14,226 bases of DNA from a halophilic archaeon J07HX64 (GCA_000416085.1 KE356579.1:1008082-1022307); one strand, 5' to 3'; shown: positions 1 to 8,300, counted from the first letter of the stretch. Numbers and translations are program-made. The notes: a model not told the origin generated them from the sequence alone.

Positions 1-249
1 GCCCCGGTCGACCAGCGGCCGCAGGTCGACCAGAAGCGGGTTGCCTGCGAGTGCCGACGGGGACTGGTACGGTGAGTTGCCGTGCGCACTGGAGACCGGG
101 CCCAGCGGACAGAACTGCCACAGCGACTGGTCCGCGCTGGCCAGAAAGTCGACGAACGCGCGTGCCCCCTCACCGAGGTCACCGACCCCGTGTGGTGATG
201 GCAACGATGTCGGGTGGAGGAAAACGCCGCTCTGACGCTCGAAACGCAT
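1..249 (-). CDS. malQ: 4-alpha-glucanotransferase (amylomaltase, GH77), N-terminal 83 residues, cut by window edge
   Basis: The minus-strand frame from the ATG at 249 stays open to the left edge and gives 83 residues. They match the N-terminus of GH77 amylomaltases: a start of the form MRFERQSGVFLHPTSLPSP, then GVGDLG, an FVDFLASADQSLWQ block, the PLGP turn and SPYQSPSALAGNPLLVDL. This region forms the start of the family's TIM barrel. The family moves alpha-1,4-glucan segments between maltodextrins and releases glucose in the cytoplasm. Catalytic Asp/Glu residues lie further in and are not visible. The usual length is about 500 residues, so roughly five sixths is missing. The ATG fits a leaderless transcript, with TTTAAA about 25 bp upstream. 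It is divergent from the glycosyltransferase gene. The family call is firm; activity cannot be judged from this fragment. Confidence 0.88.
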   Translation of the reverse strand, partial: MRFERQSGVFLHPTSLPSPHGVGDLGEGARAFVDFLASADQSLWQFCPLGPVSSAHGNSPYQSPSALAGNPLLVDLRPLVDRG

Positions 250-254
250 GATAC

Positions 255-266
255 ACTGTTCACAGT
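255..266. promoter_or_regulatory. Short dyad ACTGT-TC-ACAGT in the malQ promoter
   Basis: A perfect 5-bp inverted repeat with a 2-bp spacer sits between the TATA box (274-279) and the malQ start codon (249), where a bound protein would block transcription initiation. The dyad is short and could be chance. No known regulator is assigned. Confidence 0.25.
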
Positions 267-273
267 ACGGCCA

Positions 274-279
274 TTTAAA
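274..279 (-). promoter_or_regulatory. TATA box for the 4-alpha-glucanotransferase gene
   Basis: TTTAAA is centred about 27 bp from the minus-strand ATG at 249, the spacing expected if transcription begins at the start codon. The hexamer is its own reverse complement, so it could also be read toward the plus-strand gene, although it lies too far (about 84 bp) from that start for a leaderless transcript. Confidence 0.6.
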
Positions 280-326
280 TGGTCGTTCGTGGGGGTGAGC
301 GCCGTGCCCGGGGTCCAGTCGTGGTG

Positions 327-336
327 TTACTTTTCA
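327..336 (+). promoter_or_regulatory. Probable weak TATA element for the glycosyltransferase gene
   Basis: GTTACTTTTC is the only AT-rich stretch close to the gene. Its centre is about 28 bp before the GTG at 360, which fits leaderless initiation there and supports choosing that start over the upstream ATG at 279. Confidence 0.4.
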
Positions 337-359
337 GGCCGGGAGACAGAGTGTACAGT

Positions 360-1415
360 GTGCCACCGACTGTGCTGATGCTCGGCTGGGGGTTCCCGCC
401 GAACATCACCGGGGGACTCGACACCGCCGTCGGCGAGTTGTTCGAGCAGATCGAGCCGAGAGACGACATCGAGTTCGAGCTAGTGTTGCCCGCGGAGTAC
501 GCACCACCGGACCGGGACAACATCCACGGGATTCAGACCGGCGACGGCGACATCATCACGCGGGTCGGGCGACTCGCCGACGCGTTTGCCGACCGGGCCG
601 CCGACGCGGATATAATCCACACAAACGACTGGTTCGGATACAACCCCGGTTCGCGAGCCACCAGAAACACAGATGTCGAGTGGGTCACGACGTTTCACTC
701 GCTGTCGTACGACCGCAACGTCAATCCGCCCGAGCGGGAGGTCGAGACCGAACAGCGGGTCGCGAACCGTTCGGACCACGTTGTCGCTGTCAGTGAGTTC
801 ACCAGAGAACGGATCAGACAGAACTACGGGGTCGACTCGACGGTCATCTACAACGGCTTCTCGTCGGTCGAGTCGACAGGTAGGGAGCTGAAGACGGAGC
901 TGGATATCGACGGGAAGATGCTGTTTTTCCTCGGACGACACACCGACCAGAAGGGCATCTCCTACCTGTTGTACGCGCTGTCGAAGCTACAGCGAGACGA
1001 TGTCACGCTCGTTCTCGGCGGGTCGGGTCACCTCACCGAGCAACTGAAGCGGTTCGCCGAACTGCTCGGTATCGACGACCAGGTTATATTTCCGGGCTTC
1101 ATCCCCCAGGCCGAGATCGGCGACTTCTACGCCAGTGCCGACCTGTTTGTCTCGCCCTCGCTGGCCGAACCGTTCGGGATGACAATCGTCGAGTCACTCT
1201 CCGCCGGGACCCGCGTCGTCGCCTGCCGAAGTGGGGCGGCGGAGCTACTACCCGAGGACTGTGTCGTCGAGGTGACCCCCGACTCGGACGCGATTGCCCG
1301 GGGTATCAAGCGCGCGCTGTCGATGTCCGCGCCACTCGAGTACGACACCCGAACCTGGGAGGCGGTCGCCGACGAGTACGTCGCACTTTACAGTCGAATC
1401 CTGGACGAGCAGTGA
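360..1415 (+). CDS. GT-B glycosyltransferase (GT4/GT5-like), probable glycogen/alpha-glucan synthase
   Basis: From the GTG at 360 the product is 351 residues. The N-terminal domain opens with LMLGWGFPPNITGGLD, which has the GGL loop of glycogen-synthase-like enzymes, and carries HTNDW (87-91), comparable to HxxDW of GT5 synthases. The C-terminal nucleotide-sugar domain has GRHTDQKG, GGSG, an FPGFIP segment and EPFGMTIVE, the E-x7-E motif (E270, E278). Such enzymes move glucose from NDP-glucose to an acceptor glucan in the cytoplasm. Neighbours (nucleotidyltransferase, amylase, glucoamylase, glucanotransferase) favour alpha-glucan synthesis, but this is inferred from context. The frame stays open to an ATG at 279, which would add 27 residues with no family resemblance. 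The GTG at 360 is preferred from its promoter spacing and the family N-terminus. It ends tail-to-tail with the small minus-strand gene. Confidence 0.85.
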   Translation: MPPTVLMLGWGFPPNITGGLDTAVGELFEQIEPRDDIEFELVLPAEYAPPDRDNIHGIQTGDGDIITRVGRLADAFADRAADADIIHTNDWFGYNPGSRATRNTDVEWVTTFHSLSYDRNVNPPEREVETEQRVANRSDHVVAVSEFTRERIRQNYGVDSTVIYNGFSSVESTGRELKTELDIDGKMLFFLGRHTDQKGISYLLYALSKLQRDDVTLVLGGSGHLTEQLKRFAELLGIDDQVIFPGFIPQAEIGDFYASADLFVSPSLAEPFGMTIVESLSAGTRVVACRSGAAELLPEDCVVEVTPDSDAIARGIKRALSMSAPLEYDTRTWEAVADEYVALYSRILDEQ

Positions 1416-1465
1416 CCGCCGCCCGCGGCTGGACTCGTGGGCGTTCGACCCGTGACCGCCGCCCG
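1412..1465 (+). repeat. 14-bp perfect direct repeat spanning the glycosyltransferase stop
   Basis: GTGACCGCCGCCCG occurs at 1412-1425, including the TGA stop, and again at 1452-1465, 40 bp later, in the 59-bp gap between two convergent genes. No hairpin plus T-run terminator is seen in the gap. This may be a small local duplication. Confidence 0.5.
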
Positions 1466-1474
1466 AGGGACCGG

Positions 1475-1822
1475 TCAGCGGAGAAACCGGAGATCGGTGA
1501 CCGGTTCGGGGTGGACAACGAGGTAGCCGTCGGCGGTCGGATTGAGGCCAACAGTCGAGTCCGCGTCGGGACCGGTGTCGTAGGGGCTCTCCTGTGACCC
1601 GCTCCCCGACTGGTACGGGCTGGCGTACGCCGTTTGTTTCCTGGCGGGCCGGTCGAAATCCTCCGGTGGCAGGTATATCTTTTCGCCGGACTCGGACTGA
1701 ACGATCACGGCGGTGTCCCGGTCCCCCGAAACCTGGATCTCCGTTCGACCGTCGGTTATCTCCATCTCGAGGGTGACCGCCTGTTCCTCCGTCGTATCGT
1801 CCGTCTCCGGTCGCTCGCTCAT
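1475..1822 (-). CDS. Small acidic conserved haloarchaeal protein, function unknown
   Basis: The product is 115 residues, with no membrane segment or signal peptide. It has three parts. There is an acidic N-terminus (to about 18), then a compact beta-rich core (about 16-55) with TLEMEITDGRTEIQVSGD followed by IVQSESGEKIYLPPEDF. After a Ser/Gly/Pro linker (about 60-95) comes a short conserved-looking tail, GYLVVHPEPVTDLRFLR. I recognise it only as a haloarchaeal domain-of-unknown-function type and assign no activity. The acidic composition and plausible codon use support a real gene. It starts 24 bp after the nucleotidyltransferase stop on the same strand, so the two are probably co-transcribed. 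No clear Shine-Dalgarno or separate TATA box is visible at its start. Confidence 0.75.
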   Translation of the reverse strand: MSERPETDDTTEEQAVTLEMEITDGRTEIQVSGDRDTAVIVQSESGEKIYLPPEDFDRPARKQTAYASPYQSGSGSQESPYDTGPDADSTVGLNPTADGYLVVHPEPVTDLRFLR

Positions 1823-1846
1823 ATCAGATCGACGTCCAGGACGGAT

Positions 1847-2803
1847 TTAGTCCTTCCCACCGCGTTCGATCAGCAGCACGCCCCGTCCGTTGAACCCGTC
1901 GAGTTCGACAGTCTCGCCCAGGATCGAGCTGTCGAGGTCACAGTCGTCCACCGTCGCGCCCGGAAAGACGACAGTCCGGTCCAGCGAGGAGTCGGTTACC
2001 TCGGCATCCGCCATCACGTGGACAGTCTCACCGAGTTCACTGTTCTCCACTGTCGCGTCCGGGTGGACCAGCGACCCGCCGTCCAGTGCCCACTCGACAG
2101 TCTCCAGGTACGACTCGGGTGTGCCGATGTCGAACCAGACGCCGTCGAATCTAAACGTATACACCGGTTCCCGGGACCGGAGCCAGTCGATGTACCACCC
2201 CGGTTCGTCGGGGTTCTGTCCGTCAGAGAGATACTCCGCGAACCGGATAGAGTCGGCGGGGAACAGGTAACAGGCGACCGAGACGAGTGTGCTCTCGGGG
2301 TCGTCGGGTTTCTCCTGGAAGTCGACGACACGCTCGTCGTCGAGGCTGACGAGTCCGTACGATTTCGCCTCCTCGCGCGAACCCACGTCGTAGGCCGCGA
2401 GAACCGACGTTCCCCGACGCTCGAAGTAATCTAGAAACTCACCGATATCGAACCCGACGAGATTGTCACCGCCGATGACGAGCAGGTCGTCGTCTATCCC
2501 CTCGCGTTCGACCAGTTGCGCGAGCGCGCCGACGACGCCGAACTTCTCGTCCTCGTCGGCCGTGTCCTCTATCGATACCTCGACCGCGTCGTACCCCATC
2601 TCGTCGACGTGGGTCTGGAACACCGACCCGAAGGCCTCGTTAGTGCTCAGATAGATTGTGTCGACCCGCTCGTCCGATTCGAGGTCGGTTAGTATCCGGT
2701 CGACGACTGTCGTGTCGCCAACCGGGAGGAGCATCTTCGGCCGGTGTCGGGTGATCGGCCACAGTCGCGTCGCGTAACCACCCGCGAGAACAACAGCATC
2801 CAT
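1847..2803 (-). CDS. Hexose-1-phosphate nucleotidyltransferase with left-handed beta-helix C-terminus
   Basis: The product is 318 residues. The catalytic domain begins directly with MDAVVLAGGYATRLWPITRH, then RPK (21-23): the GGxxTRLxPxTxxxPK nucleotide-binding signature. IGGDN (D113) and WFDIGTPESY (D225) carry the usual metal-binding aspartates, and FQEKP (162-166) holds the substrate-contacting lysine. From about residue 245 hexapeptide-like repeats (HPDATV, MADAEV, VFPGATV) suggest a short left-handed beta-helix. The reaction is NTP plus sugar-1-phosphate giving NDP-sugar and pyrophosphate in the cytoplasm. Beside a glycogen-synthase-like enzyme, glucose-1-phosphate is the likely substrate, but sequence alone does not decide glucose versus mannose or the nucleotide. 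A GTG at 2812 would add three residues. The ATG at 2803 is preferred from the family N-terminus and the TATA spacing. It is divergent from the amylase gene. Confidence 0.9.
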   Translation of the reverse strand: MDAVVLAGGYATRLWPITRHRPKMLLPVGDTTVVDRILTDLESDERVDTIYLSTNEAFGSVFQTHVDEMGYDAVEVSIEDTADEDEKFGVVGALAQLVEREGIDDDLLVIGGDNLVGFDIGEFLDYFERRGTSVLAAYDVGSREEAKSYGLVSLDDERVVDFQEKPDDPESTLVSVACYLFPADSIRFAEYLSDGQNPDEPGWYIDWLRSREPVYTFRFDGVWFDIGTPESYLETVEWALDGGSLVHPDATVENSELGETVHVMADAEVTDSSLDRTVVFPGATVDDCDLDSSILGETVELDGFNGRGVLLIERGGKD

Positions 2804-2820
2804 ACAACACACGTTGGAAG

Positions 2821-2833
2821 CAAAATATAAAAA
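2821..2833 (-). promoter_or_regulatory. TATA box for the nucleotidyltransferase / small-protein operon
   Basis: On the minus strand this reads TTTTTATATTTTG, an AT-only stretch in a GC-rich setting, centred about 25 bp before the ATG at 2803. This is the expected spacing for a leaderless haloarchaeal transcript. Confidence 0.75.
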
Positions 2834-2857
2834 TCATCATGGTGTTTGCTGTCGGAA

Positions 2858-2871
2858 CAGACTGTCGCGGG
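2858..2871 (+). promoter_or_regulatory. 14-bp motif shared with the glucoamylase upstream region (copy 1)
   Basis: CAGACTGTCGCGGG here is identical to 5166-5179 and has the same orientation. It lies about 25 bp upstream of the nucleotidyltransferase TATA box and about 157 bp before the amylase start. It is a candidate common regulatory site of the glucan genes. This rests only on two copies. Confidence 0.35.
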
Positions 2872-2958
2872 TCCCCACAGCTGAGTGACAAAGTGGACAC
2901 GCCGACGACGGTCATACGATGTGGTGACGAACTGCCGCAGGTCCTCCGGCGCCGTGTG

Positions 2959-2990
2959 CTCGTCCGATACACCCCGTCGCATCGGACGAG
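2959..2990. promoter_or_regulatory. Perfect 10-bp inverted repeat (candidate operator) upstream of the amylase gene
   Basis: CTCGTCCGAT (2959-2968) and ATCGGACGAG (2981-2990) are exact reverse complements separated by 12 bp. The right arm ends 37 bp before the amylase ATG. Arm centres are about 22 bp apart, two helical turns, which suits a dimeric DNA-binding protein. It does not match the TACT-N7/8-GAGTA site known for the sugar regulator TrmB. Which regulator binds is unknown. A structured RNA is less likely, since the transcript should start downstream. Confidence 0.5.
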
Positions 2991-3003
2991 TCACAAGTCA
3001 CAA
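2990..3003 (+). repeat. Two tandem copies of GTCACAA in the amylase promoter
   Basis: GTCACAA occurs twice head-to-tail, directly after the inverted repeat and 25-38 bp before the amylase ATG, where a TATA/BRE element is expected. No canonical TATA box is present there. The TATATA at 3022-3027 abuts the ATG and is too close to serve it. Transcription of this gene may therefore depend on an activator, or use a non-consensus TATA element. Confidence 0.4.
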
Positions 3004-3648
3004 GAGAACGTATCCGCCACCGTATATATGAACCATCCTGGACCACCGCAGTTCGTCGAGGTCGGGGAGTCGGTCGAACTCGCTCCCCGGGACCCGGAGC
3101 CTGCCGGGACCTACAGCTGGGAGCTGACCACCGCACCTGCGGAATCGGCGGTGACACTCGGTGACGACCCGGTCGAACAGTTTGCTCCCGACGAGGCCGG
3201 GCGGTACGTGACGACACTCTCTGCACCTGACGGGGAACACCGTCTCACGATCCGCGCGATATCCGACAGTCGGCCGCTCGCGGTGCGGACGAGCGACACC
3301 GACACGACACCGACGGCGTCAGCGGTGAGCGAGACCGACGAGACGGTCGAACCCTCCGACGACGACGGTGGACAGCCACGACTCAGTCTCGAACCAGTCG
3401 TGGAGGACGACCAGGTCGTCGTCAGGGCCGACCCACAACCGCACCCGGACAGTACGGAGACACCTGCCGACCTCGCGGTGGTGTTTCTGATCGACGACCG
3501 TGACGATATCGACCGGGCCGTTGCGAGCACGAGCGGGCGGGCGCTCCGGCTCCCGGTCGACACGCTCCCGGACCTGACTCGTGTCTACGCCGTTGCGGTC
3601 GGTGGACACGGGTACAGCGTCCCGGACGCCGTTGCGTTCGAACGGACA

Positions 3649-3663
3649 CAGCGACCCCGACAG
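3649..3663 (+). other. First frameshift site in the amylase gene
   Basis: The upstream frame makes sense to about VAFERTQRP. The downstream sense frame (VRSDTPALT, then PPEWAADAF) is one base out. The run CCCC at 3655-3658 is the natural place for a lost C: adding one C restores a continuous protein through QRPPTVRSD. Confidence 0.7.
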
Positions 3664-4079
3664 TCAGGAGTGACACACCGGCGCTCACCGCGTCGCGGCC
3701 GCACGACCCGCCGGAGTGGGCCGCCGACGCGTTTATATACGAGATCTACGTCCGCTCGTTCGGCGGTGACACCGACGATGCACCGCTCGAAGCGGTGCGC
3801 AATCGGCTCGACTACATCGAGTCGTTGGGTGTGGACGCCATCTGGCTGACGCCGATTCTCGAGAACGACCACGCCCCGCACGGGTACAATATCACGGATT
3901 TCTTCTCCGTCGCGTCGGATCTCGGCAGCCGGGAGCAGTACGAACAGCTCGTCGAGGCGGCCCACGACCGCGATATCAGGGTGCTGTTCGACGTGGTGTG
4001 TAACCACTCCGCGCGGACACACCCGTTTTTCGAGGATGCCGTCGGCGACCCCGACAGCGAGTACCGCGACTGGTACGAG

Positions 4080-4085
4080 TGGCGA
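4080..4085 (+). other. Second frameshift site in the amylase gene
   Basis: The sense protein runs to DWYEW (the Trp codon is 4080-4082) and resumes one base out with ANTTEPETYFEWEH. Adding one base after TGG, for example a third G, gives DWYEWANTTEPETY. The shift has the same direction as the first one. Confidence 0.65.
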
Positions 4086-5165
4086 ACACAACGGAGCCCG
4101 AGACGTACTTCGAGTGGGAGCACATCGCGAACTTCAACTTCGACAACCTCCGGGTCAGGCGACACCTGCTCGACGCCTTCGACGAGTGGGTGGGGATAGT
4201 CGACGGGTTCCGGTGTGACATGGCCTGGGCGGTGCCGAACAGTTTCTGGCGGGAACTCCACGACCGGTGCAGGAGGCGTGACGACGAGTTCCTCTTGCTC
4301 GACGAGACAATCCCGTACGTTCCGGAGTTCCAGGCCGGACTGTTCGGTGTGCACTTCGATTCGACGACATACTTCACACTCCGGCAGATCGGTCGGGGAC
4401 AGGATGCCAGCACACTGCTGTCGGCGGTCGAGGACCGGGCCGAGACCGGGTTCCCCGACCACGCGGGGTTCATGCTCTACAGCGAGAACCACGACGAGGA
4501 CCGGTACGTTGCCGAGTGTGGCCGTGACGCCGCCGAGGCAGCACTGGGGGCGGTGTTCACACTCCCGGGTGCACCGATGATCTACGCCGGCCAGGAGTTC
4601 GGCCAGCGTGGCCGACGCGACGACCTGGCCTGGGAGCACGCCCACGAGTCACTCCGGGAACTGGTCCGGCGACTCGCACGGGTCCGCGACGGGCACCCGG
4701 CGCTGTCCGGCGGTTCGACCGCCGCCCGTGTCGAACACGAGGTTCCCGACGGCGCCTCGGACCGCGTGACAGCCTACGAACTAACGACCGACGAGGCGTC
4801 CGCTGTGACTGTTCTGAACTTCGACTCCGACCCGGCGACGGTCCATCTCCCTGGTGTCGAAACAACCGACCTCCTCACCGGGAGGTCGGTCGGTGCCGAC
4901 GACGGGTCCGGGTCGACGCTCACTGTCGACAGTGTCGCTATCCTCTCCGCGACGGGGTCGGTTGTTCATCACGACGATGGGTGAGGAACGGCGCGTGGCC
5001 AGAGTTGACCCCGACACACCGCCGGACGGGAGACACGCCGCTCGACCGGACCGGGACACCTCGTCTCGCCACCGGGTGATGTCTGTGGCTCACAGTCAGG
5101 CACGTCGCGGCGGGTCGACGTTCCCGACCCCCGAACACGAACACCGGAGAGACGACTCGTCTGTG

Positions 5166-5179
5166 CAGACTGTCGCGGG
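5166..5179 (+). promoter_or_regulatory. 14-bp motif shared with the nucleotidyltransferase/amylase intergenic region (copy 2)
   Basis: CAGACTGTCGCGGG is identical to 2858-2871. Here it ends 126 bp before the glucoamylase start and its last three Gs form part of the left arm of the inverted repeat at 5177-5200. Confidence 0.35.
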
Positions 5180-5200
5180 GGTAGCTTTCCTGCTTCCCCC
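5177..5200. repeat. Inverted repeat / hairpin upstream of the glucoamylase gene
   Basis: GGGGGTAGC (5177-5185) pairs with GCTTCCCCC (5192-5200): 8 of 9 positions, with one T-T mismatch and a 6-nt loop. It lies about 190 bp after the amylase stop and 106 bp before the glucoamylase start. It could be an operator or a 3' hairpin of the amylase transcript. There is no T-run after it. Confidence 0.4.
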
Positions 5201-5275
5201 TTCGAAATGGAGGGACGGCTAGCGGACCGGGGGTCAAACTGTCACCGGATCAGTACTGCTCTCCGAAACGGGGAA

Positions 5276-5286
5276 CTTTATATATA
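5276..5286 (+). promoter_or_regulatory. TATA box for the glucoamylase gene
   Basis: CTTTATATATA is the strongest TATA-like element in the window, centred about 25 bp before the ATG at 5306. The spacing implies a leaderless transcript and supports this start codon. Confidence 0.8.
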
Positions 5287-5305
5287 GAACTCTGTTTTTA
5301 TCTGT

Positions 5306-8300
5306 ATGCGACTTACCACGGCGCTCAACGATTTCAAGCAGGCCCGTTACGAGCGCTTTCCGGAGGAGGCGAGAACGACATCCGGATCCTTCTCAGGGCA
5401 CGGTGACCGACTGGTACACGTCGGAACCGACGGCAGTATCCGTGATTACTCTGCACCGCTCTCGGGGATGTACGGCATCGACCGGTCACGTCTGGGTATC
5501 CTGACCGGCGAGGAGACGTGGTGGTTCAGCGAGATGGATACGATCAGACAGCACTACTACCGCGAGACACGGCTGGTCGAAACCGAGTACAGCGCGGGGT
5601 CGTTCACCGTCCACCAGTACGACCTGACACTGGGTCGGGCCCACGTGACACACGTCGTGTTGCGCGGGGCAGTTCCCCGTGATGCGAAACTGGTCTGTTT
5701 CGCGACGATAGCACCCGAGGGTGAGGAACGGCGGGTCGGAACGCTCGTCCACGAGGACGGCGGGCCGGACGGGGCGTCGGTGCTCGAGGTGTATCACAGA
5801 CAGGAGCACGACTACCTCACGGCCTCGACGGGGCTGGACTCGATCCACGGACAACAGCCCGAGCGCTTCGAGGAGATTCTGGCCGACGCGCCGGTGTCGT
5901 TCCCGCGACAGGAACCAACAGCCCAACAGGAACAGACCCGACTCACCGGTGATGTCCTCGTGGCGGCACCACTGGACAGCACCGGCCGGAACACCAGCAC
6001 GACGCTGGTTACTCGGCTCTCGAATCACGAGGAGACCGACCGGGAGACGGTGTTGTCGAACCTGACTACCTGCGCTCACTCCCACGAGCAGGCCGAGGAC
6101 CTGCGCGAGGCGGCACTGGACCGCTCCAGTTTCGACGTTTCGGAGTCGACACCACGGTCCGAGATGGTCCGGACGGACCTGCGTGTGATGGACCTCTTGA
6201 CCGCACCGCTCGGCGGACGGATCGCCGCCCCCGAGTTCGACCCGTTCTACGCCCACTCCGGGGGGTACGGCTACGTCTGGTTCCGCGACGAGGCCACCGT
6301 CTCACAGCACCTGCTCGCGGCCGGTGACCACCTCGATATCGAGACGGCACACAGCCTGTCCGACAGCGCGCGGTTTCTCTGTGAACACCAGCTCCCCGAC
6401 GGGACCTGGCCCCACCGGGTCTGGGCAACCGACGGCTCACTCGCCCCAGGTTGGGCAAACGCGACTGTCGAACGCGGCGAGGGGTCCACAGAGTACCAGG
6501 CCGACCAGACGGCGTCTGTCACCGCCTTTCTGGCGACGCTACTGGAGACTCATCGAGAGGACCTCAACCAGCAGTTGACAGACGAGATCAGGAGCACGGT
6601 TGCCAGAGCGGTCGACTCACTCACCGCGGACATCGCCGCGAACGATCTGCCGGCGCCGTGTCAGAACGTCTGGGAGGACGACGTCGGCCAGTTTGCACAC
6701 ACCGCCGGAACGTACGTCGACGCGTTCTCGGCGGTGGCCCGTGCGCCGGTGAACACGTCGCTCCGCCAGCGGAGTCACGAAGCTGCGACACGGGTTATGA
6801 ACGGGTTACAGAACCTGTGGAACGAGGATCGCAGTGCGTACGTGACGAAACTGGAGAGAGAGAACGGTTCACAGGATGACCGTATCGACGGGGGTGCGCT
6901 GATACTCGCCCGTGCGTTCCAGGAGTACGACACACTCGAAGGGCAGACACTCTCGAGTCAGCAGGTCGACCGTCTCGCCGAGCACGTGAGCACGACACTG
7001 GACACGCTGTTTCGGAACCCATCGGAGAGCGCTGTCGCAGGACTGGTGCGGTACGAGGACGACTACTGGCGGAGTAACGAACAGAGCGAGGAGAAGATCT
7101 GGTCCGTGACGACCGCGATGGGGGCGATCGCCGCCGCCCGCACGGGGAGTCTCCTGAACGACCGGGGCCGAAACGGTGAGGCGTACCTGAACCGGGGGAG
7201 CGACCTCTACGAACTGATCGCGAGCAACGGGCCGCTGACGACCGAGGCCGGCTATCTCGCCGAGCAGGCGTTCGACGACGGCAGTCTCGACAGCGCGACA
7301 CCACTGGGCTGGTCACACGGGCTCCGCCTCCACGCGACGGCGGTGCTCGAGGACCTGAACGCCCTGCCGACGACCTCCTCGGAGATAAACGGGCCGGGCG
7401 AGCAGCAAACCTGGACGACCGGTGAGAAGTACGGTGTCGGGACCGTCGCCGACCACGACACCCAGGACCCCTCCCGCGTCTGGTTCACACTCACCGACGG
7501 TGCCCTGACCGAGGCCAGATACCCGCGGGTCGACGTGATGAACCTGCGGACGTTCGATTTCCTCGTCAGGTGTGTCGACGACACAGACTACGCCGCCCGG
7601 ACCCACGAGGAGGCCCGGACGAACGGTGACACGATCGAGCGGCGGGTCGAACCGGTCGACGACGAGGCGCTCCTGTTTCGGCACGTGTTCAGGGAAACCG
7701 GTGACGGCCGCGGTCACAGGTGGACGCTGACCGTCGACTACGCGAGCGACCCCGAACACGACGCGATTGTCGCGTCGACCGAGTTCGTGGCCGACGACGG
7801 GAGACGCTACGACGTGTTCACCGCCGCGGACATCGCGCTCACCAGTGACTCACGACAGGACCGTGGACTCACCTACGGCGACTGGGGGAACTACCACCTC
7901 CTGGCCCGCAGTCCACAGGGGTACACCGGTGAGGCAGACGACGCCCTGCTCGTCGACGAGAACGGCGAGGCGTACTCCGTTGCGATGGCGCTGGTGGCGG
8001 CCAACCGATTCGACTGGGCGACCGTCGGTGTCGGCGGTGGCGACCGTCTCGACTCGCTGTACACCGACGGGGAGCTCCCCGACCCCGTCTCGTCTATCGA
8101 CGGCGAGAACGTCGTGCTCGTCGGGCGGATCGGGACCGGAGCACAGGTCAGCGAGGAGGTGGCACTCGGGTTCGCCCGGCGCGCCGACACCGCCGCGGCA
8201 GTGGGCGAGGCAGACGGGGCGCTCGAACGCGGACACGAGACCATCAGGACGGCGTACACCGACTCCTGGCGGGAGTTCCTGTCGGACAAACCCCTCCCCG

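Larger units (their letters stand above)
3028..4984 (+). pseudogene. Alpha-amylase family GH13 gene interrupted by two single-base frameshifts
   Basis: Read through two one-base losses (near 3655-3658 and 4081-4084), the product would be 652 residues. A beta-rich N-terminus opens with MNHPGPPQFVEVGESVELAP, then an acidic linker. The barrel begins near residue 231 with WAADAFIYEIYVRSFGG. All GH13 motifs are present: DVVCNH (322-327), GFRCDMAW with nucleophile D398, LLLDET with acid/base E427, and ENHD with D490. A C-terminal beta domain follows. No signal peptide is seen, so it would act on cytoplasmic glucans. As given, frame one stops at 3847-3849 and the second piece at 4197-4199. All catalytic residues survive and no other stop appears, so a sequencing error or very recent inactivation is more likely than old decay. 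The ATG at 3028 matches the family start as I recall it; an open frame back to 2839 has no domain content. Confidence 0.82.
4985..5275. other. Intergenic region between amylase and glucoamylase genes, no gene seen
   Basis: Open frames here encode basic, Arg-rich, low-information products unlike the acidic proteins of this genome, so I call none real. The region holds a 14-bp motif also present upstream of the amylase (5166-5179), an inverted repeat (5177-5200) and, nearer the gene, the palindrome CAGTACTG (5251-5258). Confidence 0.6.

Noticed and set aside
2839..3027. Upstream extension of the amylase to an ATG at 2839
   Set aside because: The extra 63 residues have no family resemblance and cross the inverted repeat and promoter region. 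MNHPGPPQF at 3028 fits the family start.
3649..4085. Programmed -1 frameshifting in the amylase
   Set aside because: Neither site offers a slippery heptamer with good -1 re-pairing, and two separate events would be needed.
4854..5237. Possible genes after the amylase on either strand
   Set aside because: Products are basic and low in information, unlike the acidic proteins of this genome, with no promoter at the expected spacing.
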